Below are positions 46,880 to 59,789 of a stretch of DNA of 64,000 bases, in pieces; position 1 is the first letter of the stretch, and each line of letters starts with the position of its first letter. Made by a program: the position numbers and the translations under genes. This DNA is from Agrocybe praecox (lineage: Eukaryota; Basidiomycota; Agaricomycetes; Agaricales; Agrocybaceae), in NCBI GenBank assembly GCA_964017145.1, contig OZ024842.1, positions 496,001-560,000 on the forward strand, read 5' to 3'. The notes beneath the pieces were generated by a model. The model saw only the letters and a list, made by a program, of their open reading frames with translations. It ran no database searches and had not been told where the DNA came from.

Positions 46880-49800
46880 TATGTACGTCCGCATCAAGTT
46901 TTTTCTTTCAGCAACGTCCTCCTCCGATCATTCATCGATTGTTTTCCCAGCCTCTTGTTAGAGCCACTTCTGCGCATGGACTCGAACCCTCTCAGCGACC
47001 GTCAATATGCGACTCTCCGAACCGGACGACATTGGACAGAGAACGTTCGATGCAGCGTGGATGTCCTCAGAGATCTCAGTGGGATCGCGTCCTCCTATAC
47101 AACAGTAAGCCCCTTGATCAAATATCGTTTCTAAAAACTTACGCGCGTGGTTGCCGGGCCATCTTCGGCTTTGGTGTTCCTTTTGTCCTTCACCATCGCC
47201 CCTCAATTCCACGCTTTCCGCATCAGCTCAGTGCCAACTCCAACCTTCCCCCATCCTCGTGCATCCGTGTTGTCACCTAGACCGTGTTTGCTCTGCCGTT
47301 CGGGATCACCTCTTGGGATCCATGTCCGTTCGTGGGTCAAACGGAAGAGCCTACAAATCGTGTAAGTAAACATCATTTTCGAGTCGTGCAGAACTGCGGA
47401 CACTCACCCCTGAGCCACAGCAGTCGTGTGGACGCGTCAATCAAGCTCTTAGTCTCAAAGGAAAGAGCGCCGATGGTGTAAGTCTTGCTTTCAACTTCTC
47501 GACATCTCAAACCGCTTACCCTCGTGTTTAGAGCCATCTCAGTCCGTAAACCAGCATAGATCAAGTCGTTCTATCGTCGACGTCTACAGGAATATACGCT
47601 GGCGACGACATCAATTGAAAATCTGGAAATGAGTAACCAGGTAAGTGCCATTATCGAGTTTGGCTCAATTTCCCAAAACTTACCATTGTGCAGGGATCAT
47701 TATGACTACTACGACGCCTCGATAAACGTAGCCCAAGCTCGTGGAAGTGATTCTGGCGTCGGCGGGTGCAGCAGGTGAGGAGGGAGAACTTTGGTTGTAA
47801 AGGTGGAGAGCCTAGAAGCGGATAAACAGGTCAGTATCATTTTCAACCTCTGTAAAACCTCCAAGCACTTACCATCATCCTCCGATCATATCAAAGGAGT
47901 CGTGTGGGCCTGGTAGGAATTCATGTAAGTGTCCTGCTCGCGTTTTTCGATAGTTTGTAAACACTTACCATTGTGTCAGCCCGTGGATCGAGTTCGTTCG
48001 AGGGATTCTGTGGTTGACGTGTGTTGGGTGAGGCGGCGAGGGCTTCAATTGCAAGGGTATTGTATAACCTGGAGGTAAGTGTCTTTTTCGGTCTCGGCAC
48101 AGTTTCTGACTCACCAGCCTGTAGTCCGTCGAACTAGGGCACTCCTACGTCACATGTAAGTGCTCACTTTGTGCTCGCCGTAATTCATAAATATTTACCA
48201 TAGTGTTTAGACTGAACAGACCTGTCAGCCCACAAACAAGATTCGTTAGAGGGATTCCGTCGTTGACGTGCGCAGCAAGATGACGCGGCGAGGGCTCCAA
48301 TAAGCGTGGTGCAGAGCCTAGAGATGGATGCACATGTGAGTATCGTTTTTCAAGCTCTGTAGAAACTTGTAAGCACTTACCAGCTAGTCTCCAAGTAGTC
48401 GATTCCACTGTGTGGCCCGTGGAACGAGCGCCATCGAATGTAAGTTTTATTTTTATATTCGTCATAGGTCATAATCACTTACCAGCGTGTCTCCAACAGT
48501 TGAATCCAGTGGGAATCCAGCTCGTTAAGCTCCGTTGTCGTCGAAATGAGGAGACGAGAAGAAAATGAGATTGAGCAAACCAAGACGGACGAAAGTGAGT
48601 ATTTGATGTCATATGTCGAGAAAAGAACACTTACCACAGCGTGTACTCGTACGCTGCATTGTCTGTTACGAGCTGCACTTTGAATCCGCCGAAACAAAGT
48701 GATCAGCAGACGAGGAGCTGATTCTCGCCGCCTACAAGGTATGTGTGTGTTGAGCTCATATCGAGCGGAGGATAGATGAGGAGAGGAGAGGAGAGAAGAC
48801 TAGCTACGAAAAGCTCCGATGAGTTGTTGTTCTATCCAGTCGAAGTAGCTAGTCTTATATACATTTTTCAACCCCATGTATTTGGTACACCAGTGAAATC
48901 AAAGTTTTTGATGTGAACCTATGTTAGCTGAAATGAGCCCCGAATCAAGATCTCGCGAATGTATTCTTTTACGGCTCTGGTATCACACTTCTTGCTATCT
49001 TAATGTAAATATATTATAGATAGTTACTCAATCTTTGCATATATCACTAACAGATTGGTTCGAACGACATGAAAATCGAATTTATTATGAAACGTTTCTG
49101 AAAATTGGTGGTCGATGGATTAGGGTGATCAAGGTGGATGCGAATGGAGTTGAGAGCAACAGATTTTCATAACAGCCAGGTATTTTCCATCGATGCTTCT
49201 CGTGTGGTACGAAAGTCGAATCAAGGGGATACGTGCTGCGGTCCCCTCTTTTATTTGAGCACCGTGCGTCGCGATTCGAGGCTCATTTTGGCTAACATGG
49301 GTTCACATCAAAACTTATATTTCACTGGTGTACCGAATACATGGGTTCGTAAAACGTACATATGGCTAGCTAGTTGGATTGGAAAGAATAATAGCTCATT
49401 GCAGCTTGTCTTTCCTTCCTTCCTCTTCTCAGCTCGATACGAATTCGACAGACACATACCTTGTAGGCAGTGAGAATCGACTCGTCGTCGCTTACTCAAT
49501 GCTAATTGCTTTGTTTCGAGAGAACCAAAGCGCGCCTTGTAGCAGACAAAGCAGCGCAAGATTGCACGCTGTGGTAAGTGTTCTCTTTTCAACAAATGTC
49601 ATTGAACACTTACTTTCGATCTTAGTCCATTCAAACTCTTCTCGCCACATCATCATTTCAACGACGACAACGACGACAGAGCTTAACAAACTCGATTTAT
49701 GCATTTGCATGATGATGCCAATTGGTGGAAACACACTAGTAAGTGATTACGACCTGCGGCGAACACGAAAACTATACTTACACGCGATGCAGCTCGTTCC

Positions 49801-50300
49801 ATCGCCCACACGATGAAATTGACTGCTCGGAAACACACTGGTAAGTGTTCGCAAGTTCAGCAGAGCTTAAAAATGATACTCACATGTGCGTCCATCTCTG
49901 GGCTCTGCATAACCCTTGCGGATTGAAGCCCTTGCCGCCTCATCTTCCTGCACACGCCAACGCCGGGATCACTCGAACGAACTTCACACCCTGATACCTC
50001 TGCTTTAAGCGAAACACGGTGGTAAGTGCTTATGACTTGTGTCGAAAACAAAAAATGACACTTACATGCGACATAGAAATTCACACGGCTGATTTAGTTC
50101 GTTCGGAGCACGGCGATGAGCGCTTGGAAGTTTAGCAGAACATGGAATGGATGCTTCCATGTCTCTACGCTCTGCACTACCGTTGCGGTTGAAGTTCTTT
50201 CTGCCTCGTCTTAGAGGTAAGACCTGCGAGCGAGCAGCCAGTGCCAGCGCATACACAGCCACTGTCGCATTGAAATGCAAAGTGAAAGTTTAACGGGCGT
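46880..50300 (+). ncRNA. Putative multi-exon non-coding transcript, copy 1 (segment H plus intron-module array)
   Basis: On the plus strand at least a dozen intron-like units follow each other. Each starts with GTAAGT, GTGAGT or GTCAGT and is followed 35-50 bases later by CTTAC or CTCAC and then an AG. Donor positions include 47362, 47478, 47641, 47830, 47925, 48075, 48156, 48336, 48440, 48595, 49574, 49739, 49841 and 50022. The pieces between them are 30-140 bases, contain stops in every frame I tried and look like serial duplications of a long and a short unit. The CTTAC blocks are CACTTACCA, the exact complement of a donor, so the same DNA could be spliced on the minus strand. I infer a non-coding RNA; strand and ends are uncertain. 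Confidence 0.35.
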
Positions 50301-50439
50301 GGAGAGTAAATTGAGAGTACGTCTCATAAGTACAGCGGTGATGTACGGCTGAATACAAGGCCCTATTACATTTTTCCTTCATGTAAGAATCTAGAAAAGC
50401 AAAAGAAAGAAAACGATGACGTCAGCAACGAGAGGAAGA

Positions 50440-51850
50440 GGAATAAAAACGATACGAAACAAGCCATGTCCCCTGGAGCAAGAGGGTTCGGTGCAGAGGT
50501 TAAAAGGTTAGCCATACGACTACAGCATCTTGCTGCCTAATTCGCGCGAAAAAATGATTCAATTAATGAGAGGAAAAGTAGAAAAGGATAGAAAGAAAAT
50601 ACGCACATTTGAGCTATAAATAAACGAACGACAGCCATCGATGATGAATTCTGCGTCCGCCGTATCAAGGAAAATTGGCAACGACGCAGATTCAATCCCG
50701 CACGGGTTTGCTGAAAGTTGCGGCGATATGTATGACTTGACTTGAGCCCCAAGTACATTGACCCTCCATGACGGTGTCGAGGCATAATCCTAAAGAACAG
50801 AAGAGCCGGAAGTTACAATGATTCGAGTAAGGCATGCTACGTAGCACTTGCGCGGCGTAGAGAAGCTGCAAATATATATGTCATGAGTTAGGTGAGCATT
50901 TATTGAATCGAAAACGAACCTCACAGACACAGAGAATCTCACCACAGAGACCACGGGAAAACCGGGAAGGCATCGAATTATGACAGTCGATGAGTATGTT
51001 GGAGGTGAGAGCGGATCGGAGCTCGAAAGTCATGTCAAAAACAAAAAAAAAACAAAAAAAAAAAGTCGACGAGGCATGTACGTCGATGTCGAAGGAACCT
51101 GTTATACTTGAAAACAATTTCATAGTAGAACCGTTGCAGGTAAACGGTGGGGTCCGGGGCAAGGATGGCAGCCACCAAGTGAGATCTTATGAAGGAGGTG
51201 AAAAATAGCAGCGAAGGCACCATCCAGCTCAGAGTCTTGACCAGGGGCGACTGTGATGAAGGACGAAGGCTTCGAACGGGAGAAACGCACTCATGGAGGG
51301 GTTACAACGTGCGAGGACGACTGGTTCTAGTGCTAAGTTATTGAAGAATGAGTTAGTATTAAAATCAGGTAACAAACGCAACGACAAACCCATTCGAAAG
51401 GTATCACTAATACAGAACTTTGTATGTGTTCCACAGAGTCGAGCCCGAACACATTCGAGTCCTCATACAGGATGACACTCGCATTTAATCTCGAGTTACG
51501 TTCTCAACGCATATATTGACTTTGACGAAATGGGTTATCGTGCAGTTGAGGTGGGATTGGAGAGGAGGAATGATATATAATATGTAGGAGAGCATGTGGC
51601 ACGAAAGGAACAAGGTGCTCGACCGATGATGGGTGGACCAAGACTTCATGTATTCGGGACGACGCGGATGCGGCGGCAGAACAGGAGAGGTGAGTACTGA
51701 GATGTGTCTCGGACTTCTGAGACAGCCTATAAGTAAGCAGATGGAGGTGGGCGGATCAAGGGGATATGTTGATCGAAAGGGCAGGCTTGACAGAGTGAAA
51801 AGAGAGGAGGATGGCGAGACCCTGAGGGTGATAGATGGTGTGGAGAGGTT
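50440..51850. repeat. Segment G, copy 2
   Basis: This is nearly colinear with 59790-61500 and is a relative of 29990-31650. It contains an A-rich run (about 51038-51065) missing from the next copy. Short minus-strand frames (50785-50537) are partly kept in copy 3, but no start, stop or splice support goes with them. Confidence 0.5.
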
Positions 51851-51859
51851 AGACATAAT

Positions 51860-52539
51860 CGAGATTCTTGGATGAATCTTCCAGTATGTTTTGGTCAGGA
51901 TTTGCCGCGTCTTCTTTCTCAATTTTTGTATCATCAACAGCGTACTTTCCGAAGCATATGTTCCCTTCGCTCATATGCTGAGTGACAGTTCTGTCTCTTT
52001 AACGAACACTCGTGCCTAGACTGGAGGAGGAGGGAAAAAGCCCGCAGTATAATATCGCCCATACCAACGTGTTCGAGTGATAGTGTAGATTCAGTCTCGT
52101 TTAGGTTCTATTTCGGCTTTCGATGAACTTGAATTGCGGATTGACATGAGTAAAAATATTCGTCAAGTCATAGTAGCAGCGACCTTATTCTTTACATAGG
52201 TTTTGCGGTAGCGCGACCTTGAATTCTAAGAGGGTATATTCTTCGATTGATTCATCTTTTGTATTACAGAAATAACCTAACGACTTGAGATCCATCCGTA
52301 AATAACCTCCAAAAATCCCTCTTCATATCAGGGTGTTTCTGGCCTTGTAGTCAAATAATTCTCTCGGACAGTATGTAGAAAGCCATGTAATGGAGTAGGG
52401 AGCATGTTTGTGATGTCGAATTCGATTTAGGGGCGATGAGCGACCATGCGAACAACTTGATCCCAGAAGTCCAAACGGGAAGCACATTGAACAGGACAAC
52501 GGTTTGCACTCGTAAGATTTGACAACAAGATCGTGCTCC
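51860..52539. repeat. NLR downstream segment F, copy 5 (internally deleted)
   Basis: This matches segment F but jumps from the equivalent of about 2425 to about 2915 at a single TCCGAA near 51948. The same junction is seen in copy 6. Confidence 0.6.
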
Positions 52540-55500
52540 TTAATCCTCGTCGCTTTCCTCGTCGCTTTCCGCCATTGGTACAACGCATCCTATAAGGCTC
52601 GTTATTGGAGCAAAGGAATATAAATTGATCGAATGGCGTAAATTACCTTCCAACCAAGTACTGAGTACATTTTCCTCGTCAAATTCATGTTTCTAGCGGT
52701 ACAAGTCAGAAACTATATTAGCCACACTGTCGAAAAAAAAAATACCTCGAGATAATAGACAACACCGCTAATAAACTCCGAATCTACCAGCAGTTTCTTC
52801 TTTATAACCGTGTTGAGATAATGGAGAGTTTTCAGGCAGGCAAATATTTTAAGGCTACGGTTTGCATGAACAAATAATGAATTTTCAAGATAGGGGAAGA
52901 AAGCATTCGAATGAATCGTGTAATTGCCGTTGGAGTGGTAAACCTCGGCTGACAGGTCTTGCAGAAGAGATTCCAATACGCAAGTTGAAAGTATTTTTTC
53001 CATGCCATTAGGAAGACTGTAGAGAAATTCAGACATCATGTTGATTGAAGCAAAATAAAAAAATTTCGCGCTGTCATTTAATATGGAGAGGCACTCTTGA
53101 TGATCTCGAGCATGAATCCCATATGGAGGAATTTTATTATAGGACTTGAGGGATTCAAGCTGTTGGTAGGGCAGTGAAAGGATATGAGCAAGATGCTCCT
53201 CGTCGGAGCTCGAGATATCTGGATAGTAGCAAGTAGAAATTGCTGGAACTACGTGAGTTTCGTAGATCCGCACCAGACATTTCAATAATTGAGTTTCTGC
53301 CTGCAATGATTGAACTGACACCGAGAGAATTGAAGTCAAGTCCTTGTTGCTCTGAGAAATACCGCTATTTCAAGAAGTATTCTCGATTGAAAATTCCAAA
53401 TGTTACTCACCAATTGTCGATGTATCCACTCGACAAGTATCTCACATATCTCAAGGTCTAGCACAATCCAATCGATATTGTGCAGAGCATCAATAAAAGA
53501 CAGTACACTTTGGAGGTTCATTGGATCCTGGTTGTATTTAATATCAGAGATATTGAGCGTCATGCGAAGAAAGTTTCTATAGTTGACAGTGAGCGTAATC
53601 ATGAACTGTAGCATATAGGGCGCAGGCATAATAAAAAAACTAACCTGTGCTTGTACCATTCTTGTAAGTCACCCGAGTATAACGTCAGCGCTTTAGCCTC
53701 CTTCGGTGAAACCAACTCCTTATACATGTTCATTTCCTCGGCCACAGAATCAGACTGTGCCGTAGAACGAACGCGACCTAGTTTTGCCTGAACATAGTTT
53801 ATCAACATGCTTCGACAAGTACTCAAACATGCGTCACAAAAACGCAGATGCAGAGGTCCACTTTTTGTCTCGTCCAAGAGATACCAAAAGAGCGCTTCTG
53901 TGATATAAATTTGGGTCATGCTGTTGTGGTGGTGAGCCAAGCGTAGAAAGCACTGATATTCATCGACAAATTGAGCTGCAGATGCAGTTCGGCCTTGGAA
54001 AAAGTTGTCTCTGAATTTTCTTAAGCTTGATTTTTCGTTGAATATAAACTTGCAAAGTCCGGGATGCCGCAGAAACACGTGGACGGGGAGGCCGGAGAGG
54101 CATTCAAAAGAAAGTTCCCGAATGGCGTGGCGTACATCATCGATGAGTATAGCTTGATCTTTCGGCTGTTTTTAAAAGAAAGAAAGTCGACAAGGTCAGT
54201 ACGAATCAAGTTGGGGAATGTGCAGAACTCACGTTCAGGGGCGATTCAATACTTCGTAAGAACAATGCAGCATTGTCTAAATGTTGAAGTACGTATGCAT
54301 GATGGAAGGAGACATGAAGTCCTCTCATACGAAAACTATCGATTCCTTTTTGCAAGTCTATGACGAACTGGGCTGCGAAATCTTCATCCTGAGCATTAGT
54401 CCATGTCCGAAAGAAGGACCAGGCGTTGAGACTCAAATTTAAGATGTGATCGCTGCACAAGTGATCAGCCTTACTCACAGTCAAAATAGTCATTAAATAT
54501 TGCAAGGACTTACTTTGTATGCTTTTGAGCGATATCCAAGCTTCCGAGAGGACAATTGAGGTAGAAATCATATACATGCTTGTGAACTTTCTTCAGATCC
54601 ACATAAAATTCTTTAGACCGGCTGGGGTCTTCGAGAAAGTCTTTAAATGACAGGTGCGAGAATGATATTGGGGTTTCGTATGACCCAAAATATTCAGTAA
54701 TATTGTGATCCTCTTGCACTAGAGTTTTTGAATTGACTAGAGAGGTAATCGCTCGTAAAACTATCTTGATTTCAGTTGCAGAAACGTCGAAGAGCTCTTC
54801 TATAACTTTGGCGTTTGCGTTGACGAGTATCCCGCTCAGAACACGGAGCAGCATTTCCCGACGTGGATATAACGACAGAATCATGGTGTATAATCTATCG
54901 AGGTCAGAAAATGCCTCTGAACGTAAAGGTCCAGGTTGAGAGATTATCTTCAATTGTTGAACTGGATCAGAGTAATCAGAATGATTCCCAACAAATTTGA
55001 GAACAGTGGCCGCATAGATAAATTGGCCAGAGGAGTTGTGCACAAAATATTCTAAGATATGATGTGGAGGCCATGGACGTGGAACACCTTGCATGATATC
55101 TTGATTTTCGTTGTAGATTTTTGCGAAGCCATAGAACAGATAGTTTCTGATATCATACGAGCCATACTGACATTCGCTGAGATCCAACTGTTTTGTGGAC
55201 TCCAAAAGAGGGGTGCAATCAAAGGAATCACGAATCCAGAATTCAGGGCGACTCGCAATGAGAATTCGGAACGGCAAGTTGGACGTTTTCATCGAGTTTC
55301 CGATGAGGGAAAGAATGTCACGCTGAACTTTCGAGGTTTCGCATTCGTCAAGGCCGTCGATGATGATTGTGGGGGTATGCGTTGGAAGGGAGGGTAGATG
55401 AGATGAAGGTTCAACTATGAGCGAATGTAGCTGAGTGGATATAGACTTGGATGGTAATGTGAGGTCGTCGGTCATTGCTTTATCCACAAGGGACCTCATA

Positions 55501-55993
55501 CCAGGGATGTTGACCGCAATCTGATATGCCAAAGTCGAGAACAGAAGTTTAGAAAAACCACGTTTCTCGTCTCCCTTTAGAAAGAAAAACGACCCCGCGT
55601 ATCGTTCACGGTGCAATTGTCGCAGATGCTCCGCAATATTCTGCGTAATGGCTGACTTTCCTCCACCAGCAGGTCCATAAAGCCATAGGACCTTTGTTGA
55701 TGGGTTCGGGTCGTTGATCCATTCTATGATTTGCTGTAAAACCTCCTCGCGTGTCCCTGGATGACACGTGCCTTGGGAATACCGTTCTGCGGAATCATAC
55801 ATCGCTGAAAGAGCTATTGATTGCCTTAAGCTTGATAACCCTGTTAGAAAAAAAAAGAGTTGTTAGAGTGCACTCGAACAGAGTGGAAACTACTCTACTT
55901 GCCTGACTCGATCGGTGCGATCGGTCCAGGACTTTGGTTGTTGACAGTAAAGGTCCCGCCGTTAATTAAAACGTTGCTCCCTGAGGGAAACAT
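52540..55993 (-). CDS. NLR5: NACHT-domain STAND ATPase, 8 exons, about 1015 aa
   Basis: Minus-strand join: 55993-55903, 55840-54514, 54473-54233, 54165-53645, 53576-53411, 53351-52746, 52692-52647, 52589-52540; 3048 nt, phases consistent. Exon 1 encodes the same peptide as NLR4, and the two genes share their 5' DNA. The P-loop reads GPAGGGKS instead of GPAGAGKS and is followed by Thr instead of Met; the Lys-Ser needed for nucleotide binding is kept. The lead-in reads LRQSIALSAMYDSAER, like NLR3 and unlike NLR4, so exon 2 looks mosaic. Exon 4 is the shortest of the set: it lacks several residues in the variable block before MTQIYITEAL. CDACLSTC is complete. The terminal exon encodes AESDEESDED. 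Confidence 0.87.
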
Positions 55994-56139
55994 CGCTCGT
56001 CCTCGGAAATCTATCCTTTCCTCAATGTGTCCTTCGGTTCTGACGCTTGGGAGTATGGTCCAGAGATTGTGAAAGGCACTGCAGTAGACATGAGTTCAAA
56101 TTCGCACGATTATCATGGGTCATGCATGTCTGGCCTACA

Positions 56140-59100
56140 AAAATATCAATTTATGTACGTCCGCATCAAGTTTTTTCTTTCATGCAACTTCATCGATTGT
56201 TTTCCCAGCCTCTTGTCAGAGCCACTTCTGCGCATGGACTCGAGCCGTCGATATGCGACTCTCCGGACCGGACCGGACGACATTGGACAGAGAACGTTCG
56301 ATGCAGCGGGGATGGAGAGATCTCAGTGGGATCGCGTCCTCCTATACAACAATAAGCCTCTTGATCAAATATCGTTTCTAAAAACTTACATACGCGCGTG
56401 GTTGCCCCATCCCCGGCTTTGGTGTTCCTTTTTTCCTTCACCATCGCCCCTCAATTCCACCCTTTCCACATCATCTCAGTGCCATCAGCCCCTCCATCTC
56501 AGTGCCAACTCCAACCTTCCCCATCCTCGTGCACCCGTGTTGTCGCCTACACCGTGTTTGCTCTGCCATTCGGGATCACCTCTTGAGATCCATGTCCGTT
56601 CGGTGGTCAAACGGAAGAGCCTACAAATTGTGTAAACATCATTTTCAAGTCGTGCAGAACTGCGGACGCTCACCGCTGAGCCACAGCAGTCGTGTGGACG
56701 CGTCAATCAAGCTCTTAGTCTCAAAGGAAAGAGCGCCGATGGTGTAAGTCTTGCTTTCAACTTCTCGACATCTCAAACCGCTTACCCTCATTTAGAGCCA
56801 TCTCAGTCCGTAAACCAGCATCGATCAAGCGGTTCTATCATCGACGTCTGCAGGAATATACGCTGGCGACGACATCAATTGGAAAATCTGGAAATGGGTA
56901 ACCAGGTAAGTGCCATTATCAGGTTTGACTCAATTTCCCAAAACTTACCATTGTGCAGGGATCGACATGACTACTATGGCGTCTCAATAAACGTAACCCA
57001 AGGTCGTAAAAGTGATTCTGGCGTCGGCGGGTGCAGCAGGATGAGGAGGGAGGACTTTGGTTGTAAGGGTGGAGAGCCTAGACGCTGATAAACAAGTCAG
57101 TATCGTTCTCAACCTCTGTAAAACCTCCAAGCACTTACCATTATCCTCCGATCATATCAAAGGAGTCATGTGGGCCTCGTAGGAATTCATGTAAGTGTCC
57201 TTTCATCGCATTTTTGATAGTTCGTAAACACTTACCATCGTATCAGCCCATGGATCGAGGGATTCTGTGTTATGCCATGTGTCGGGTGAGACGGCGAGGA
57301 CTTCAATCAGAAGGGTACTGCAAAACCTAGAGATGGCGCATGTAAATGTCTTTTTTGATCTTTGCATAATTTCGGAAGACTTACCATGCTGTAGTTCGTG
57401 GGACTAGGGCAATCCTACGCCGTGTGTAAGTGCCCACTTCGTCTTCGCTGTAATTCATAGACACTTACCATACTGTTTAGACTGACCTTGGCCTGTCACC
57501 GCGTAAACGAAGCTCTTTCGATGAATTCCCTCGTTGACGTGTGCAGGAAAATGACGCGGCGAGGGCTTCAATAAGCGTGGTGCAGAGCCTAGTAGAGATG
57601 GATGCACATGTGAGTATCGTTTTTCAAGCTCTGCAGAACTTGCAAACACTTACCAGCTAGTCTCCAAGCAGTCGATCATATCAACCTTCATTCAGCACCT
57701 ACTGATACTAACCTGCCTTTGCGCAAAAGGGTCGCGCTCACTATATCTCTTCACTTACTGTTCAAATTGTAGTCAAGAACACTCGTTGCTAAATCTTCGT
57801 ACTATCCTCGTTCTTGCGTTCTGGCCTTGTATACACCTATCACAGTTCAACCAGGCGCGCTACCACCTACCTTGGGACACACACAACTCCTTTGTGAGAA
57901 ACCGGGAAGCGCGCTTGGCTATTCTGAGGCATGTATACTCCACTACATTCGCCATGTACTCCCCGTAAATGCCACAACATGTCGTGCACATGTTTCGTAA
58001 TTCTGTACCACTATACAATTTGCGTAGCTTATTTTGTAATTAGCACTATATTTTGAGATATATCTTGTAAAATTTACACTCGATAGATAGAATAAGATAA
58101 AAACTGTGTACTTATGATAAGAAATTCAAAATAATGACGGGCGCTTAAATCTTGTACCTCAAGAACGCACCTTAATTGCGCGCTTTTTTTCATAAAAAAC
58201 ACTTTAGTAGCAAGGATGCCTTCTCTCTACATATGTTTGTGGGTACCCAATTCTCACTGGCCCCTCATTCGATACAGCACACTCTACATCAACCGACCGA
58301 CCTACCCCTACCCTCTTCTCCTTTGCATCTGGTTTCTTCTTAGAGATTAATTTACACATAGTCCGAGTAACGCTGCGTCCGTTTCCAAGTGTCTTTTAAT
58401 ATAACTCATTCAATTCTGACATGAAATGAACGCGCTTTGGTGTGGAAGATACACACGCACGACGCGGAAATGAAGCTTTTGCCAAATTTCATTGTTTGGG
58501 CTGGGCGCTATACATTATACTATGCTCTCCCAATATGCTCCAATGTATTTCGTGAAACGTTTGCCACAGGGAGCTCTATATTTTGTGCTGCGATCCCCTC
58601 TTATTTGAGTGCTGTGCGTTTCGATTCAGGGCTCATTTTGGCTAACATGGGTTCACATCAAAACTTAGATTTCACTGGTGTACCGAATACATGGGTTTGT
58701 AAAACGTACATACGGCTAGCTACTTGGATTGGAAAGAATAATAGATCATCGCAGCTTGTCTTTCCTTCCTTCCTCTTCTCAGCTCGATACGAATTCAACA
58801 GACACATACCTTGTAGGCAATGAGAATCGACTCGTCGCCGCTTGCTCAATGCTAATTGCTTTGTTTCGAGAGAATCAAAGCGCGCCTTGTAGCAGACAAC
58901 GCAGCGCAGGATTGCACGATGTGGTAAGTGTTCTCTTTTCGACGTATGTCATCGAACACTTAATTATCGATCTTAGTTCGTTCAAACTCTTCTCGCCACA
59001 TCATCATTTCGACAACGACAACGACGACAGAGCTTAACGAACTCGATTTATGCATTTGCATGATGATCCCAATTGGTGGAAACACACTAGTAAGTGATTA

Positions 59101-59640
59101 CGACCTGCGGCAAACACGAAAACTATACTTACACGCGATGCAGCTCGTCCCATTGCCCACACGATGAAATTGACTTCTCGGAAACACACTGGTAAGTGTT
59201 CGCAAGTTCAGCAGAGCTTGGGGATGATACTCACATCTGCGTCCATCTCTGGGCTCTGCATAACCCTTGCGGATTGAAGCCCTTGCCGCCTCATCTTCCT
59301 GCACACACCGACACCGGAATCACTCGAACGAACTTCACGCGCTGACACCTTTGCTTGAAGCGAAACACGGTGGTAAGTGCTTATGACTTGTGTCGAAAAC
59401 AAAAAATGACACTTACATGTGACGTAGAAATTCACACGGCTGCTTTAGTTCGTTCGGAGCACGGCGATGAGCGCTTGGAAGTTTGGCAGAACATGGAATG
59501 GATACTTCCATGTCTCTACGCTCTGCACTACCGTTGCGGTTGGAGTTCTTTCTGCCTCGTCTTAGAGGTAAGACCTGCGAGCAAGCGAGCAGCCAGTGCC
59601 AGCGCATACACAGCCACTGTCGGATATGCGATGTGAAAGT
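56140..59640 (+). ncRNA. Putative multi-exon non-coding transcript, copy 2
   Basis: This is the second copy of the array at 46880-50300, 5' of NLR5 as copy 1 is 5' of NLR4. The same donor and CACTTACC pairs recur (for example near 56907, 57189, 57426, 58923, 59092, 59191 and 59373). The centre differs: 57670-58590 is unrelated to 48390-49230 of copy 1, so about 0.9 kb was replaced while both edges stayed alike. No long protein frame is preserved between the copies. Confidence 0.33.
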
Positions 59641-59789
59641 TTAACGTTTATTATTTAACGGGCATGGAGAGTAAATTGAGAGTACGTCTCATAAGTACAG
59701 CGGTGATCTGTACGGCTGAATCCAAGGCCATAGTACAGTTTTCCTTCATGTAAGAATCTAGAAAAGCAAAAGAAAGAATACGATGACGT

